The notes under the pieces were generated by a model that worked only from the letters and a program-made list of their open reading frames with translations, was not told the origin of the DNA and did not search any database. Made by a program: the position numbers and the translations under genes. Positions 5,403 through 14,361 of a stretch of DNA of 14,425 nt are shown one piece after another (position 1 is the stretch's first letter; every line of letters begins with the position of its first letter). The stretch lies in the NCBI GenBank assembly GCA_002477465.1, contig DLPV01000038.1, positions 1 to 14,425 on the forward strand, given 5' to 3'. The stretch is from Gammaproteobacteria bacterium UBA7449 (GTDB lineage: Bacteria > Pseudomonadota > Gammaproteobacteria > Pseudomonadales > Pseudohongiellaceae).

Positions 5403-6569
5403 GTGACTCAAGAAGCGATTCTGGCGTTGGAAGATGGCAGTCTATTCAGGGGCATCGCCATCGGTGCTGCAGGCAAGGCGAGCGGCGAGGTGGTATTCAA
5501 TACCTCCATGACCGGCTACCAGGAAATTCTTACCGATCCTTCTTATGCCCAGCAGATTGTCACGCTCACCTATCCACATATAGGCAATATCGGAATCAAT
5601 GACGAAGACAACGAGTCAGGCGCGGTCTGGGCATCGGGTCTGGTGATACGTAATCTTCCCTTGTTGGCAAGTAACTGGCGCATGGAGCAAACCCTGGGCG
5701 AGTTTCTCAGGCAGCGCAAGGTCGTTGCCATCGCTGAGGTAGATACCCGGCGCCTTACGCGGCTGCTGCGGGACAAAGGGCCGATGAATGGAGCCATAGT
5801 AACCGGCAAGGAGCTTGCTGCAATTGGAGAAGAAGGTGCGGTTGCCCTGGCTCGGGGATTTCCCGGTCTCAAAGGAATGGATCTGGCCAAAGTGGTGTCA
5901 TCCAGCAAGCGCTATGCCTGGGAAGAAGGCGAGTGGGCACTAGGGCAGAGCCAGGGTGCCAGTGACGAATCCCGTCATCGAGTGGTGGCCTACGATTTCG
6001 GCGTGAAGCGAAACATCCTGCGAATGCTGGTGGCAAGAGGTTGTGAGGTCACGGTGGTGCCAGCGCAGACGCCAGCAAGTGAAGTCATGGCCATGAATCC
6101 TAGTGGCGTGTTCCTGTCCAACGGCCCGGGTGACCCGGAGCCCTGCAACTACGCAATTTCGGCAATCAAGGAATTTCTGGAAGCGAACATGCCCCTGTTT
6201 GGGATTTGTCTTGGCTGCCAGCTGCTGGCATTGGCCTGCGGTGCGAATACCATCAAAATGCGCCTGGGTCATCACGGTGCAAACCATCCGGTACAGAATC
6301 TGGGCGACGGTACGGTAATGATAACCAGCCAGAATCATGGCTTCGCCGTCGACGAACAGACTCTGCCCGCCAATTTGCGCGCGACTCACAAGTCGCTCTT
6401 CGATGGCTCTTTGCAAGGCATTGAGCGCACTGACAAGCCGGCCTTTGGTTTTCAGGGGCACCCAGAGGCCAGCCCCGGCCCACATGATGTGGCTCCGTTG
6501 TTTGACCATTTTATTGAGCTGATGGACGCCTCCATTGGTAATCAACCACTTGATAAGGAGGCAAGCTGA
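5403..6569 (+). CDS. carA: Carbamoyl-phosphate synthase small (glutaminase) subunit
   Basis: CarA hydrolyses glutamine and channels ammonia to CarB for carbamoyl phosphate, the shared precursor of arginine and pyrimidines. The product is 388 aa (E. coli 382). The N-terminal half is the CPSase small-chain domain (EVVFNTSMTGYQEILTDPSY). The C-terminal half is a class I glutamine amidotransferase with the triad Cys269 (LFGICLGCQLL), His353 and Glu355 (GFQGHPEASPGPHD), the same numbers as in E. coli. After the nucleophile the motif reads GCQ where many CarA proteins have GHQ or GNQ. The start is GTG at 5403, preceded by agagga about 6-8 nt upstream. The gene lies one base ahead of carB and contains carB's ribosome site. 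Control is probably through the leader attenuator. Confidence 0.98.
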   Translation: MTQEAILALEDGSLFRGIAIGAAGKASGEVVFNTSMTGYQEILTDPSYAQQIVTLTYPHIGNIGINDEDNESGAVWASGLVIRNLPLLASNWRMEQTLGEFLRQRKVVAIAEVDTRRLTRLLRDKGPMNGAIVTGKELAAIGEEGAVALARGFPGLKGMDLAKVVSSSKRYAWEEGEWALGQSQGASDESRHRVVAYDFGVKRNILRMLVARGCEVTVVPAQTPASEVMAMNPSGVFLSNGPGDPEPCNYAISAIKEFLEANMPLFGICLGCQLLALACGANTIKMRLGHHGANHPVQNLGDGTVMITSQNHGFAVDEQTLPANLRATHKSLFDGSLQGIERTDKPAFGFQGHPEASPGPHDVAPLFDHFIELMDASIGNQPLDKEAS

Positions 6570-6570
6570 G

Positions 6571-9500
6571 ATGCCCCGAAGAACTGATATCAACAGCATT
6601 CTGATATTGGGTGCCGGACCTATAGTGATTGGTCAAGCATGCGAATTTGACTACTCAGGAGCACAGGCCTGCCAGGCACTTCGCGAAGAGGGCTACCGGG
6701 TAATCCTTGTGAACTCGAACCCTGCCACCATTATGACTGATCCGTCGATGGCTGATGCCACCTATATTGAGCCGGTGAAGTGGCAGATTGTGGAAAAAAT
6801 CATTGCCAAGGAACGACCCGATGCCATCCTTCCCACCATGGGAGGGCAAACCGCACTGAACTGTGCCCTGGATTTAAACCGCATGGGGGTGCTCGAGAAA
6901 TATGGCGTAGAACTGATTGGCGCTAAATCCGAGGCCATCGATAAGGCGGAGGACCGGGAACTGTTCGATTATGCCATGGTGGCAATTGGGCTGGAAACCC
7001 CGCGCCACTATATGGCCCGAAGTATAGAGGACGCCTACGCCGGGCTGGAATCGATTGGTTTTCCTTGCATTATCCGCCCCTCATTTACCATGGGTGGCAG
7101 TGGTGGCGGTATTGCCTACAACCGGGAGGAGTTTGAAGAAATTTGTGCACGCGGCCTTGAGCTCTCACCGACCAACGAACTGCTGATTGATGAATCACTG
7201 ATTGGATGGAAAGAGTATGAAATGGAAGTGGTGCGGGACAAGAATGATAACTGCATTATTGTCTGTACCATCGAAAATTTCGACGCAATGGGTGTGCACA
7301 CCGGTGACTCTATTACCGTGGCGCCCGCGCAGACCCTGACAGACAAGGAATACCAGATCATGCGCAATGCCTCGATCGCGGTATTGCGGGAGATCGGCGT
7401 CGAAACTGGTGGATCTAACGTGCAATTTGGGGTCAACCCTAAAACCGGACGTCTGGTGGTAATCGAGATGAATCCTAGGGTTTCTCGAAGTTCAGCGCTG
7501 GCATCCAAAGCCACCGGTTTCCCGATCGCCCGAGTTGCGGCGAAGCTGGCGATCGGCTTTACCCTGGATGAATTGCGCAATGAGATAACAGGGGGTGTTA
7601 CCCCAGCTTCGTTTGAACCTGCGATCGACTATGTGGTCACCAAGATTCCCAGGTTCACCTTTGAAAAATTTCCGGAAGCCGATGACCGCATAACCACCCA
7701 GATGAAGTCAGTGGGTGAAGTAATGGCAATCGGGCGCACGTTTCAAGAATCGATGCAGAAAGCCTTGCGTGGTCTGGAAGTTGGGATGTGTGGATTCGAC
7801 CCGGTTCTCGAGGCGGACCTAAGCAATGCCAAGGCTGTACTCACTCGCGAACTCACTGAACCGGGTGCACAGCGTATCTGGTTTGTGGCCGACGCTTTCC
7901 GACTGGGCTGGTCAGTAGACTCAGTTTATCAACAAAGCGGTATCGACCCTTGGTTCCTGATCCAGATTGAAGACATCATCAAGTCGGAAGAACAGCTCTC
8001 AGCACAAAAACTGTCGGATATTGATGCCAGAGCCATGTTAACTCTCAAGCGTAAAGGTTTCTCCGACCAACGTATGGCGCAATTGCTCAACGTTCCCGAA
8101 GCAGAGGTGCAGCAAACCAGGCATGGGTTAAATGTGCGCCCGGTCTACAAGAGGGTTGATACCTGTGCCGCAGAATTTGTATCCACTACTGCTTACATGT
8201 ATTCGACCTACGAGGAAGAGTGTGAGGCAGAGCCGAGTAAGCGTGAAAAAATCATGGTGCTGGGCGGCGGGCCAAACCGTGTGGGACAGGGCATAGAATT
8301 TGACTACTGCTGCGTGCACGCGGCGCTCGCCATGCGCGAGGACGGTTACGAGACCATCATGGTAAATTGTAATCCTGAGACGGTGTCCACTGACTTTAAT
8401 ATCTCCGACCGCTTGTACTTCGAGCCATTAACATTTGAAGATGTCATCGAAGTCGTCAAGCTGGAAAATCCAGTTGGCGTGATCGTTCAGTTCGGCGGTC
8501 AAACTCCCTTGAACCTGGTCAAGGACCTGGAAGCGGCGGGCGTGCCTGTGATTGGAACCAGCCCTGATGCCATTGATCGCGCTGAAGACCGGGAGCGCTT
8601 TCAGCAGTTGATCGAGAAGCTCAACCTTAAGCAGCCGCCAAACTGCACTGTGCGCTCTGTTGGCGAGGCACTTGAGCAGGCCAAACACATTGACTATCCG
8701 CTCGTTGTCAGGCCTTCCTATGTGCTGGGTGGTCGGGCCATGGAGATTGTCTATAACGAAGCTGAACTGCAGCGTTACATGCATGATGCGGTGAAAGTCT
8801 CGAACGAAAGCCCGGTGTTGCTTGACCATTTTCTCAGTTCGGCTATCGAAATTGATGTTGACGCTGTGAGTGATGGTGAGCAGGTGGTGGTAGGTGCCAT
8901 CATGCAGCATATCGAACAGGCGGGCATTCACTCCGGCGATTCCGCGTGCTCACTACCGCCTTATAATTTGCCTGCTGACGTACAGGACAAGATTCGTGAA
9001 CAAATCGCTGCCCTGGCGCTTGAACTGGGTGTGGTTGGCCTGATGAATACGCAGCTAGCCTATCAGGACGGTGAGATTTATATTATTGAAGTCAATCCGC
9101 GTGCTTCGCGAACCGTGCCCTTTGTTTCCAAGTGTATTGGCACATCGCTGGCTAAGGTCGCGGCGCGCTGTATGACCGGTAAGAGCCTGTCTGGGCAGGG
9201 GTTTACCCAAGAAACGGTGCCGAGGACATTTGCAGTGAAAGAGGCTGTATTTCCATTCAACAAATTTCCCGGCGTTGATCCTATTCTAGGGCCGGAAATG
9301 AAATCGACCGGTGAGGTGATGGGTGTGGGCGAAACTTTTGCCGAGGCCTATGCCAAGGCGCAGATGGGCGCTGGTGAGGCCATTGAGGGCTCAGGAAACT
9401 GCTTCATAAGTGTAAGAGATCGCGACAAGCCCTATGTTGTGGAGGTGGCAAAGCGCGCCCTGGCACTAGGCTATAAACTGGTTGCGACCCACGGCACAGC

Positions 9501-9789
9501 GGCAGTGATCGCCGAGGCTGGTTTGCCAGTGCGGGGAGTGAATAAAGTCGCCGAGGGTAGACCTCACATAGTTGATATGCTAAAAAATGAAGAAATTCAG
9601 GTGGTTTTCAACACAACTGAAGGCAAGCAAGCGATCGCCGATTCCTCAACAATCCGGCGGACTGCCCTGAGACATGGCGTCTTTTGCACGACGACTATTG
9701 CAGGTGCGCTGGCAGTTTGCGATGCGCTGGAATTCGGCAACAACATGTCGGTTTACACGCTGCAAGACCTACATGCTGCACTGCAGTGA
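6571..9789 (+). CDS. carB: Carbamoyl-phosphate synthase large subunit
   Basis: CarB uses two ATP, bicarbonate and ammonia from CarA to make carbamoyl phosphate. The product is 1072 aa, one residue shorter than E. coli. It has two homologous halves, each with an ATP-grasp fold: the first starts at ILILGAGPIVIGQACEFDYSG, carries GGSGGGIAYN and ends at EMNPRVSRSSALASKATG. The second starts at VLGGGPNRVGQGIEFDY and includes EVNPRASRTVPFVSK. A C-terminal MGS-like regulatory domain (from about 935) keeps Thr973, Thr976, Lys992 and Asn1014-Thr-Thr, the residues equivalent to the UMP/IMP/ornithine site of E. coli, so pyrimidine feedback and ornithine activation are expected. The ATG at 6571 has a perfect AAGGAGG (6555-6561) 9 nt upstream; an upstream frame start at 6535 is rejected. 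It is translationally linked to carA. Confidence 0.98.
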   Translation: MPRRTDINSILILGAGPIVIGQACEFDYSGAQACQALREEGYRVILVNSNPATIMTDPSMADATYIEPVKWQIVEKIIAKERPDAILPTMGGQTALNCALDLNRMGVLEKYGVELIGAKSEAIDKAEDRELFDYAMVAIGLETPRHYMARSIEDAYAGLESIGFPCIIRPSFTMGGSGGGIAYNREEFEEICARGLELSPTNELLIDESLIGWKEYEMEVVRDKNDNCIIVCTIENFDAMGVHTGDSITVAPAQTLTDKEYQIMRNASIAVLREIGVETGGSNVQFGVNPKTGRLVVIEMNPRVSRSSALASKATGFPIARVAAKLAIGFTLDELRNEITGGVTPASFEPAIDYVVTKIPRFTFEKFPEADDRITTQMKSVGEVMAIGRTFQESMQKALRGLEVGMCGFDPVLEADLSNAKAVLTRELTEPGAQRIWFVADAFRLGWSVDSVYQQSGIDPWFLIQIEDIIKSEEQLSAQKLSDIDARAMLTLKRKGFSDQRMAQLLNVPEAEVQQTRHGLNVRPVYKRVDTCAAEFVSTTAYMYSTYEEECEAEPSKREKIMVLGGGPNRVGQGIEFDYCCVHAALAMREDGYETIMVNCNPETVSTDFNISDRLYFEPLTFEDVIEVVKLENPVGVIVQFGGQTPLNLVKDLEAAGVPVIGTSPDAIDRAEDRERFQQLIEKLNLKQPPNCTVRSVGEALEQAKHIDYPLVVRPSYVLGGRAMEIVYNEAELQRYMHDAVKVSNESPVLLDHFLSSAIEIDVDAVSDGEQVVVGAIMQHIEQAGIHSGDSACSLPPYNLPADVQDKIREQIAALALELGVVGLMNTQLAYQDGEIYIIEVNPRASRTVPFVSKCIGTSLAKVAARCMTGKSLSGQGFTQETVPRTFAVKEAVFPFNKFPGVDPILGPEMKSTGEVMGVGETFAEAYAKAQMGAGEAIEGSGNCFISVRDRDKPYVVEVAKRALALGYKLVATHGTAAVIAEAGLPVRGVNKVAEGRPHIVDMLKNEEIQVVFNTTEGKQAIADSSTIRRTALRHGVFCTTTIAGALAVCDALEFGNNMSVYTLQDLHAALQ

Positions 9790-9838
9790 TACCCCTATTG
9801 TTATTGTCTCTTTAATTTTTTAAGGCTGGTTTAATTCT

Positions 9839-10321
9839 ATGTCTTTTACCAAGGTACCCATGACGGTGCACGGCGCAGAGTCGCTTCGTGCGGAGCTCAC
9901 GGAGCTCAAGAGCGTTACTCGGCCCAAGATCTCGGCTGCTATTGCTGAAGCAAGAGAGCACGGCGATCTCAAAGAGAATGCCGAATATCATGCCGCACGC
10001 GAGCAGCAAAGTTTCTGTGAAGGGCGCATCAAGGAAATCGAAGGCAAGCTGGCTGACTCAGAGGTTATCGATGTTACCAAGATCGAACCTACAGGGAGGG
10101 TCATATTTGGGACAACTGTCACCTTGTATAATCTTGATACCGAGAAGACAGTGACGTATAGGATTGTCGGCGAAGATGAGGCCGATGTACCTGCTGGTAT
10201 GATCTCAGTGATCTCGCCCATTGCACGGGCAATCATGGGTAAATATGAGGGAGATGAAATTGTGGTGAAAGCGCCGGCTGGAGATCTTGAGTACGAGATA
10301 GAATCCATTAAGCATATCTAG
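9839..10321 (+). CDS. greA: Transcription elongation factor GreA
   Basis: GreA enters the secondary channel of RNA polymerase and stimulates cleavage of backtracked RNA. The 160-aa product (E. coli 158) has the N-terminal coiled coil (about 10-77) with the tip motif EHGDLKENAEYHAAREQQ; Asp43 and Glu46 are the Mg-coordinating acidic pair (Asp41 and Glu44 in E. coli). The C-terminal FKBP-like domain holds the DDEADV-like segment GEDEADVPAGMISVISPIARAIMGK. The start ATG at 9839 has only a distant taagg; a second ATG at 9860, preceded by aagg, would shorten it by seven residues and is possible. The gene is 49 bp after carB with no terminator between, so it may be read from the carAB transcript, a conserved arrangement in Pseudomonas-like genomes. 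Confidence 0.97.
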   Translation: MSFTKVPMTVHGAESLRAELTELKSVTRPKISAAIAEAREHGDLKENAEYHAAREQQSFCEGRIKEIEGKLADSEVIDVTKIEPTGRVIFGTTVTLYNLDTEKTVTYRIVGEDEADVPAGMISVISPIARAIMGKYEGDEIVVKAPAGDLEYEIESIKHI

Positions 10322-10323
10322 AG

Positions 10324-10350
10324 AGCTGTCGAGGGCTGTCAGCTGATTTT
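10324..10350 (+). terminator. Weak terminator between greA and yhbY
   Basis: agctg (10324-10328) pairs with cagct (10340-10344) across an 11-nt loop, followed by a run of five T with one earlier (gattttt). The stem is only 5 bp and overlaps the yhbY stop codon. The two genes converge with 17 bp between them, so a terminator is expected here, but this one is marginal. Confidence 0.35.
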
Positions 10351-10650
10351 TCTTAAGAGATTGGAGAGCTTGGGGTCAGGTCGCTTGGCCGCGCGATACA
10401 GTAGCAGCACGTTGCCTATGCTTTGCACGGCTTCAGCCTTGTAATTTTTGCAGATCTCTTCAGTAAGCTTCTGTTTGGCCGCGCGATCAGGAATCTGCAA
10501 TTTTAGCTTGATAAGTTCGTGGGAATCCAGCGCTCGATTAATCTCCAGGCCGATGTTCTCCGTCAGACCCTTCTGTGCAATGATCACCACGGGCTTGAGG
10601 CTATGACCAATTGCGCGGAAGCGCTTTTTTTCTGTGTTTGTCAGACTCAT
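10339..10650 (-). CDS. yhbY: YhbY-type CRM-domain RNA-binding protein
   Basis: This is a single CRM-domain protein that associates with pre-50S ribosomal particles in E. coli and is implicated in ribosome assembly. The product is 103 aa (E. coli 97). It has the typical N-terminus MSLTNTEKKRFRAIGHSLKPVVIIAQKG in outline, the family stretch KGLTENIGLEINRALDSHEL, LIKLKLQIPDRAAKQ, and the C-terminal QSIGNVLLLYRAAK that is nearly universal in the family. The Gly-Leu-Thr-Glu-Asn loop stands in for the RNA-contacting GxxG loop. It is divergent from rlmE (118 bp apart), another ribosome maturation gene, and convergent with greA. This placement between greA and rlmE is the conserved gammaproteobacterial order. 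Confidence 0.95.
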   Translation of the reverse strand: MSLTNTEKKRFRAIGHSLKPVVIIAQKGLTENIGLEINRALDSHELIKLKLQIPDRAAKQKLTEEICKNYKAEAVQSIGNVLLLYRAAKRPDPKLSNLLRKIS

Positions 10651-10768
10651 GAGCTTGCGGGTTTTCGATCAGGGGACAGGATTCTATCAACTCACTGCTC
10701 GCTCTGACACTTACTTTTGGTACGAACCCCCCCGAGCCTCAAACTTTTATTGGACCTTTAACTCAAAG

Positions 10769-11389
10769 ATGGCGCGCTCAAAAAGTAGTAAACAGTGGCT
10801 GAAAGAGCATTTTGACGATGATTATGTGCGCCGCAGTCAGGAGCAGGGTTATCGCTCCAGGGCCAGTTTCAAGCTGCTGGAAATGCAGGAAAAAGATCAG
10901 CTCATCAGACCCGGGATGACGGTGGTAGATCTGGGTGCGGCACCTGGTGGTTGGTCTCAGGTCGCTTCTGAGTTAGTGGGAGACGGGGGGCGTGTGGTCG
11001 CGACGGACATACTGCCTATGGATGGGATCGCAGGCGTTGATTTTATTCAGGGTGACTTCACAGAAGAGTTGGTTCTGCAGCAGGTCTTGGATACCGTAGG
11101 AGAGAGCGGCATAGACCTTGTAATTTCCGATATGGCCCCCAATATCAGTGGCATGAAAGACATCGATCAGCCGCGCAGCATGTATCTCGCTGAGCTGGCA
11201 TTAGATTTGGCTAGATCTATTCTTGATCCTGGCGCGTATTTCGTGGTGAAGGTGTTCCAAGGAGCAGGTTTCCCTGAGTTCCAGCGGGATATGCAAACCA
11301 GCTTCGCCTCCGTTAAAACGAGAAAACCCAAGGCATCCAGGGCGCGATCATCTGAAGTTTACCTGCTCGGGTCGGAATTTCGGGACTGA
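10769..11389 (+). CDS. rlmE: 23S rRNA 2'-O-methyltransferase (U2552), RlmE/FtsJ
   Basis: RlmE methylates the 2'-hydroxyl of U2552 in the A-loop of 23S rRNA using S-adenosylmethionine, a late step in 50S maturation. The product is 206 aa (E. coli 209), starting MARSKSSKQWLKEHFDD. The SAM-binding motif is DLGAAPGGWSQ (54-64). The catalytic tetrad Lys35-Asp121-Lys161-Glu196 is complete (in YRSRASFKLLE, SDMAPN, FVVKVFQG and RSSEVYL). The reading frame is open further upstream to about 10634, but those residues do not resemble the family, so the ATG at 10769 is chosen although its ribosome site is weak. No convincing promoter or heat-shock element was found in the 118-bp gap to yhbY. ftsH follows 124 bp downstream, as in E. 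coli. Confidence 0.97.
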   Translation: MARSKSSKQWLKEHFDDDYVRRSQEQGYRSRASFKLLEMQEKDQLIRPGMTVVDLGAAPGGWSQVASELVGDGGRVVATDILPMDGIAGVDFIQGDFTEELVLQQVLDTVGESGIDLVISDMAPNISGMKDIDQPRSMYLAELALDLARSILDPGAYFVVKVFQGAGFPEFQRDMQTSFASVKTRKPKASRARSSEVYLLGSEFRD

Positions 11390-11426
11390 GCGACGAATGC
11401 AGGCTAATTTGCGTGCATTATTTCCT

Positions 11427-11448
11427 GCAGAGATTAGAATTGCTCTGC
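11427..11448. repeat. Inverted repeat in the rlmE-ftsH gap
   Basis: gcagag and ctctgc (11427-11432 and 11443-11448) are perfect complements around a 10-nt AT-rich loop that contains TAGAAT, a -10-like hexamer. No T-tract follows. A second small hairpin (ggcgc/gcgcc around cagat) lies at about 11479-11493 before the ftsH ribosome site. A regulatory role upstream of ftsH is possible but unproven. Confidence 0.35.
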
Positions 11449-11513
11449 GTTGTAAGCCTTAACGGCATTGTAGCAGCGGCGCCAGATGCGCCAACCCACA
11501 GGGAGATAAACCC

Positions 11514-13460
11514 TTGAATGATATGGCAAAAAACCTGATTCTCTGGATGATTATTGCTGGAGTATTGCTGACCGTGTTCAACAATATTAACAGGGAAACC
11601 AGAGAGGATAATGTCAACTACTCACAATTTGTCCGGGAAGTACGCTCTGGACGCGTGAATGCAGTTGAACTTGCCGGCATTAATATCACTGGAATACGCT
11701 CGGATAGCACCCAATTCCGCACCGTGATGCCATTGATTGGTGACGATCAGCTAATGAATGATCTGTTCGAAAACGACGTTGAGATCATCGCCAACGAGCC
11801 CGAACAGCAGAGTATCTGGACCCAGTTGCTGGTAGCCAGCTTTCCGATTCTGATCATCATTGCCTTATTTTTCTTTTTCATGCGCCAAATGCAAGGCGGT
11901 GGAGCGGGTGGACGCGGCGGGCCCATGTCCTTCGGCAAGAGTAAAGCCAAACTGCTGGGTGAAGACCAGATTAAGGTGACTTTCGCCGATGTGGCAGGCG
12001 TGGAAGAAGCGAAAGAAGATGTGGAGGAGCTGGTTGAGTTTCTGCGTGAACCCGACAAGTTTCAGCGCCTAGGCGGCAAAATTCCCCGCGGCATCCTTAT
12101 GGTGGGGCAGCCCGGTACCGGTAAAACGCTGCTGGCAAAAGCCATTGCCGGCGAGGCCAAGGTCCCTTTCTTTTCAATTTCAGGCTCCGACTTTGTCGAA
12201 ATGTTTGTTGGTGTCGGTGCCTCCCGAGTGCGGGACATGTTCGACCAGGCCAAGAAGCAGTCTCCTTGTATTATCTTCATCGATGAAATCGATGCAGTTG
12301 GTCGCCACCGTGGTGCCGGCCTGGGCGGTGGTCACGATGAGCGTGAGCAAACCCTGAACCAGCTGTTGGTAGAAATGGATGGGTTTGAAGTTAACGACGG
12401 CGTAATCGTCATGGCAGCTACAAACCGGCCGGACGTGCTGGACCCAGCGCTGCTGCGTCCAGGCCGATTTGACCGCCAGGTGGTTGTTGGATTGCCTGAT
12501 ATTCGTGGTCGCGAGCAAATTCTGAAAGTGCATATGCGTAAAGTACCTATTGATGACCTAGTTAAACCTAGCGTCATCGCGCGTGGTACCCCTGGTTTCT
12601 CCGGCGCAGACCTGGCTAACCTGGTGAACGAAGCGGCTCTCTTTGCGGCCCGCGCCAGCAAGCGGCTGGTCTCTATGGAAGAATTTGAAAAGGCAAAAGA
12701 CAAAATCATGATGGGCGCAGAGCGCAAGTCGATGGTAATGTCTGAAAAAGAAAGGCTGAACACTGCCTACCACGAGTCAGGTCATGCCATCGTTGGTCGC
12801 CTGATGCCTGAGCATGATCCAGTTTACAAGGTAAGCATTATTCCCCGTGGCCGTGCTCTGGGAGTAACTATGTTTCTGCCTGAGGAAGATCGCTATAGCT
12901 TCAGCAGACAGTCCATTTTGAGCCAGATCTGCAGCCTCTATGGCGGACGTATTGCCGAAGAGATGACGTTGGGTAAAGATGGTGTGACAACTGGTGCCTC
13001 GAATGACATTCAGCGGGCAACCGAAATGGCTCGCAACATGGTGACTAAATGGGGCCTGTCAGATGAGCTGGGCCCACTCTTGTACACTGAAGATGAAGGC
13101 GAAGTATTCCTCGGTCGCTCGGCCGCATCCCAGAATAAGTCTTTCTCCGGCGAGACCGCGAAATCGATCGACCGTGAAGTGAGAAGCATCATTGATGAGT
13201 GTTACAGCAAGGCTGAGAAAATCCTTGAAGATAACAGGCATTTGCTGGACGTGATGAAAGATGCTTTGATGGAGTATGAGACGATCGACTCCGATCAAAT
13301 TGATGACATCATGAAGGGTAAAACACCCCGACCACCAATGGGTTGGACTGACTCCGACGACAACGACTCCGGCGCAAGCCCGGTTGAAGAGGTAGTCAAG
13401 AAAGAAGGCAAGTCAGACAGTCAATCGGGTACGATTGGCGGGCCGGCTGGAGAGCACTAG
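11514..13460 (+). CDS. ftsH: ATP-dependent zinc metalloprotease FtsH
   Basis: FtsH is a hexameric inner-membrane protease that degrades misfolded membrane proteins and regulators such as sigma-32 and LpxC in E. coli. The 648-aa product (from TTG) has a first membrane segment at about 7-24, a periplasmic domain, a second membrane segment near 106-123 followed by FFFFMRQMQGGG, and an AAA+ module. Walker A is GQPGTGKT with Lys204 (usually GPPGTGKT), Walker B is IIFIDEID with Glu258, and the second region of homology is ATNRPDVLDPALLRPGRFDRQ in outline. The zinc site is HESGH (His420, Glu421, His424) plus Asp498 in GASNDI. TTG at 11514 is chosen because AGGGAGA (11500-11506) is about 7 nt before it and E. 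coli FtsH also begins MSDMAKNL-like; the ATG at 11523 is too far. It overlaps the start of folP. Confidence 0.97.
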   Translation: MNDMAKNLILWMIIAGVLLTVFNNINRETREDNVNYSQFVREVRSGRVNAVELAGINITGIRSDSTQFRTVMPLIGDDQLMNDLFENDVEIIANEPEQQSIWTQLLVASFPILIIIALFFFFMRQMQGGGAGGRGGPMSFGKSKAKLLGEDQIKVTFADVAGVEEAKEDVEELVEFLREPDKFQRLGGKIPRGILMVGQPGTGKTLLAKAIAGEAKVPFFSISGSDFVEMFVGVGASRVRDMFDQAKKQSPCIIFIDEIDAVGRHRGAGLGGGHDEREQTLNQLLVEMDGFEVNDGVIVMAATNRPDVLDPALLRPGRFDRQVVVGLPDIRGREQILKVHMRKVPIDDLVKPSVIARGTPGFSGADLANLVNEAALFAARASKRLVSMEEFEKAKDKIMMGAERKSMVMSEKERLNTAYHESGHAIVGRLMPEHDPVYKVSIIPRGRALGVTMFLPEEDRYSFSRQSILSQICSLYGGRIAEEMTLGKDGVTTGASNDIQRATEMARNMVTKWGLSDELGPLLYTEDEGEVFLGRSAASQNKSFSGETAKSIDREVRSIIDECYSKAEKILEDNRHLLDVMKDALMEYETIDSDQIDDIMKGKTPRPPMGWTDSDDNDSGASPVEEVVKKEGKSDSQSGTIGGPAGEH

Positions 13461-14361
13461 CGCTCCCCTGCTTTTGCCCCATCTCTCCTTGCGCAAAACC
13501 TACACCCTGCAAGCTGGAGAGCGACAGTTAGACCTGTCCTCCCCAGTGTGCATGGGCATTCTGAATATTACTCCCGATTCATTCTCAGATGGCGCTGAGC
13601 TTGCCAGTGCCGACGGTACTTCGTTTCGATCTGACCCTGAAAAAGTGCGTCAACGCGCTCAGGTGATGGTTGCGGCTGGTGCGCAGATTCTTGATGTCGG
13701 AGGGGAATCTACGCGACCCGGCGCTGCCGCTGTTGCGCTCGATGAAGAGCTTGCCCGCACCATACCGGTTATAGAACTGTTGCGGGCCGAATTCGACATC
13801 CTGCTTTCTATTGATACCAGCTCACCGGAAGTGATGCGTGCCGCCATAGCGGCCGGCGCAGATCTGGTAAATGACATTCGTGCGCTCAGTAATGAGGGGG
13901 CGTTGGCAGTTGCTGCTGAAGGGATCAATCCCCCAGCAGTTTGTCTGATGCACATGCAGGGGCAGCCACGGACCATGCAGCAGACTTACAGCTATGACGA
14001 TGTGGTCGGAGAAGTGGTGGCCTTCTTGCGGCGGCGCGTCGCTGACTGCGAGGCTGCGGGTATTGAGCGTAATCGAATAATGATTGACCCGGGTTTCGGT
14101 TTTGGCAAATCAGCAGCGCATAATTATGCCCTGCTTAAGCACTTGCCGGGCCTGCAACAGCTGGATCTGCCGATCCTGGTGGGTATATCCCGTAAGTCTA
14201 TGATTGGCGCAGTCACCGGCCGACCTGTCGATCAGCGCCTGGCGGGCTCAATCGCAGCTACCGCACTAGCATTGCAGGCAGGTGCCCACGTGGTGAGAAC
14301 TCATGATGTTGAGGCAACAGTTGACGCGATTCGTATCTATCAAGCGTGCGCCGAGGCTTGA
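13435..14361 (+). CDS. folP: Dihydropteroate synthase
   Basis: FolP joins p-aminobenzoate to the pterin diphosphate to form dihydropteroate in folate synthesis; it is the sulfonamide target. All family blocks are visible: MGILNITPDSFSDG, ILDVGGESTRPGA, DLVNDIRAL, CLMHMQGQPRTMQ (the pterin-binding MHMQG loop), IDPGFGFGKS and ILVGISRKSMIG, then RLAGSIAAT and the terminal HDVEATVDAIR. The TIM barrel is complete. The start is uncertain, as no ATG precedes MGILN: the outermost TTG at 13435 gives 308 aa and overlaps ftsH by 26 bp, while TTG codons at 13474 or 13489 give about 295 or 290 aa, closer to the usual 275-285. None has a good ribosome site, suggesting translational coupling to ftsH. ftsH-folP is a conserved pair, normally followed by glmM. 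Confidence 0.95.
   Translation: MAGRLESTSAPLLLPHLSLRKTYTLQAGERQLDLSSPVCMGILNITPDSFSDGAELASADGTSFRSDPEKVRQRAQVMVAAGAQILDVGGESTRPGAAAVALDEELARTIPVIELLRAEFDILLSIDTSSPEVMRAAIAAGADLVNDIRALSNEGALAVAAEGINPPAVCLMHMQGQPRTMQQTYSYDDVVGEVVAFLRRRVADCEAAGIERNRIMIDPGFGFGKSAAHNYALLKHLPGLQQLDLPILVGISRKSMIGAVTGRPVDQRLAGSIAATALALQAGAHVVRTHDVEATVDAIRIYQACAEA

Noticed and set aside
5288..5602. Rightward 104-aa frame from the second leader ATG through the attenuator into carA
   Set aside because: It overlaps 200 bases of carA out of frame, lacks a ribosome site, and its composition is that of a shadow frame. The 27-codon ORF ends sensibly after the attenuator.
10702..10734. Possible sigma-32 promoter upstream of rlmE (ctctgacac ... 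run of seven C)
   Set aside because: Neither element matches the heat-shock consensus well; the C-run merely resembles its -10 box.
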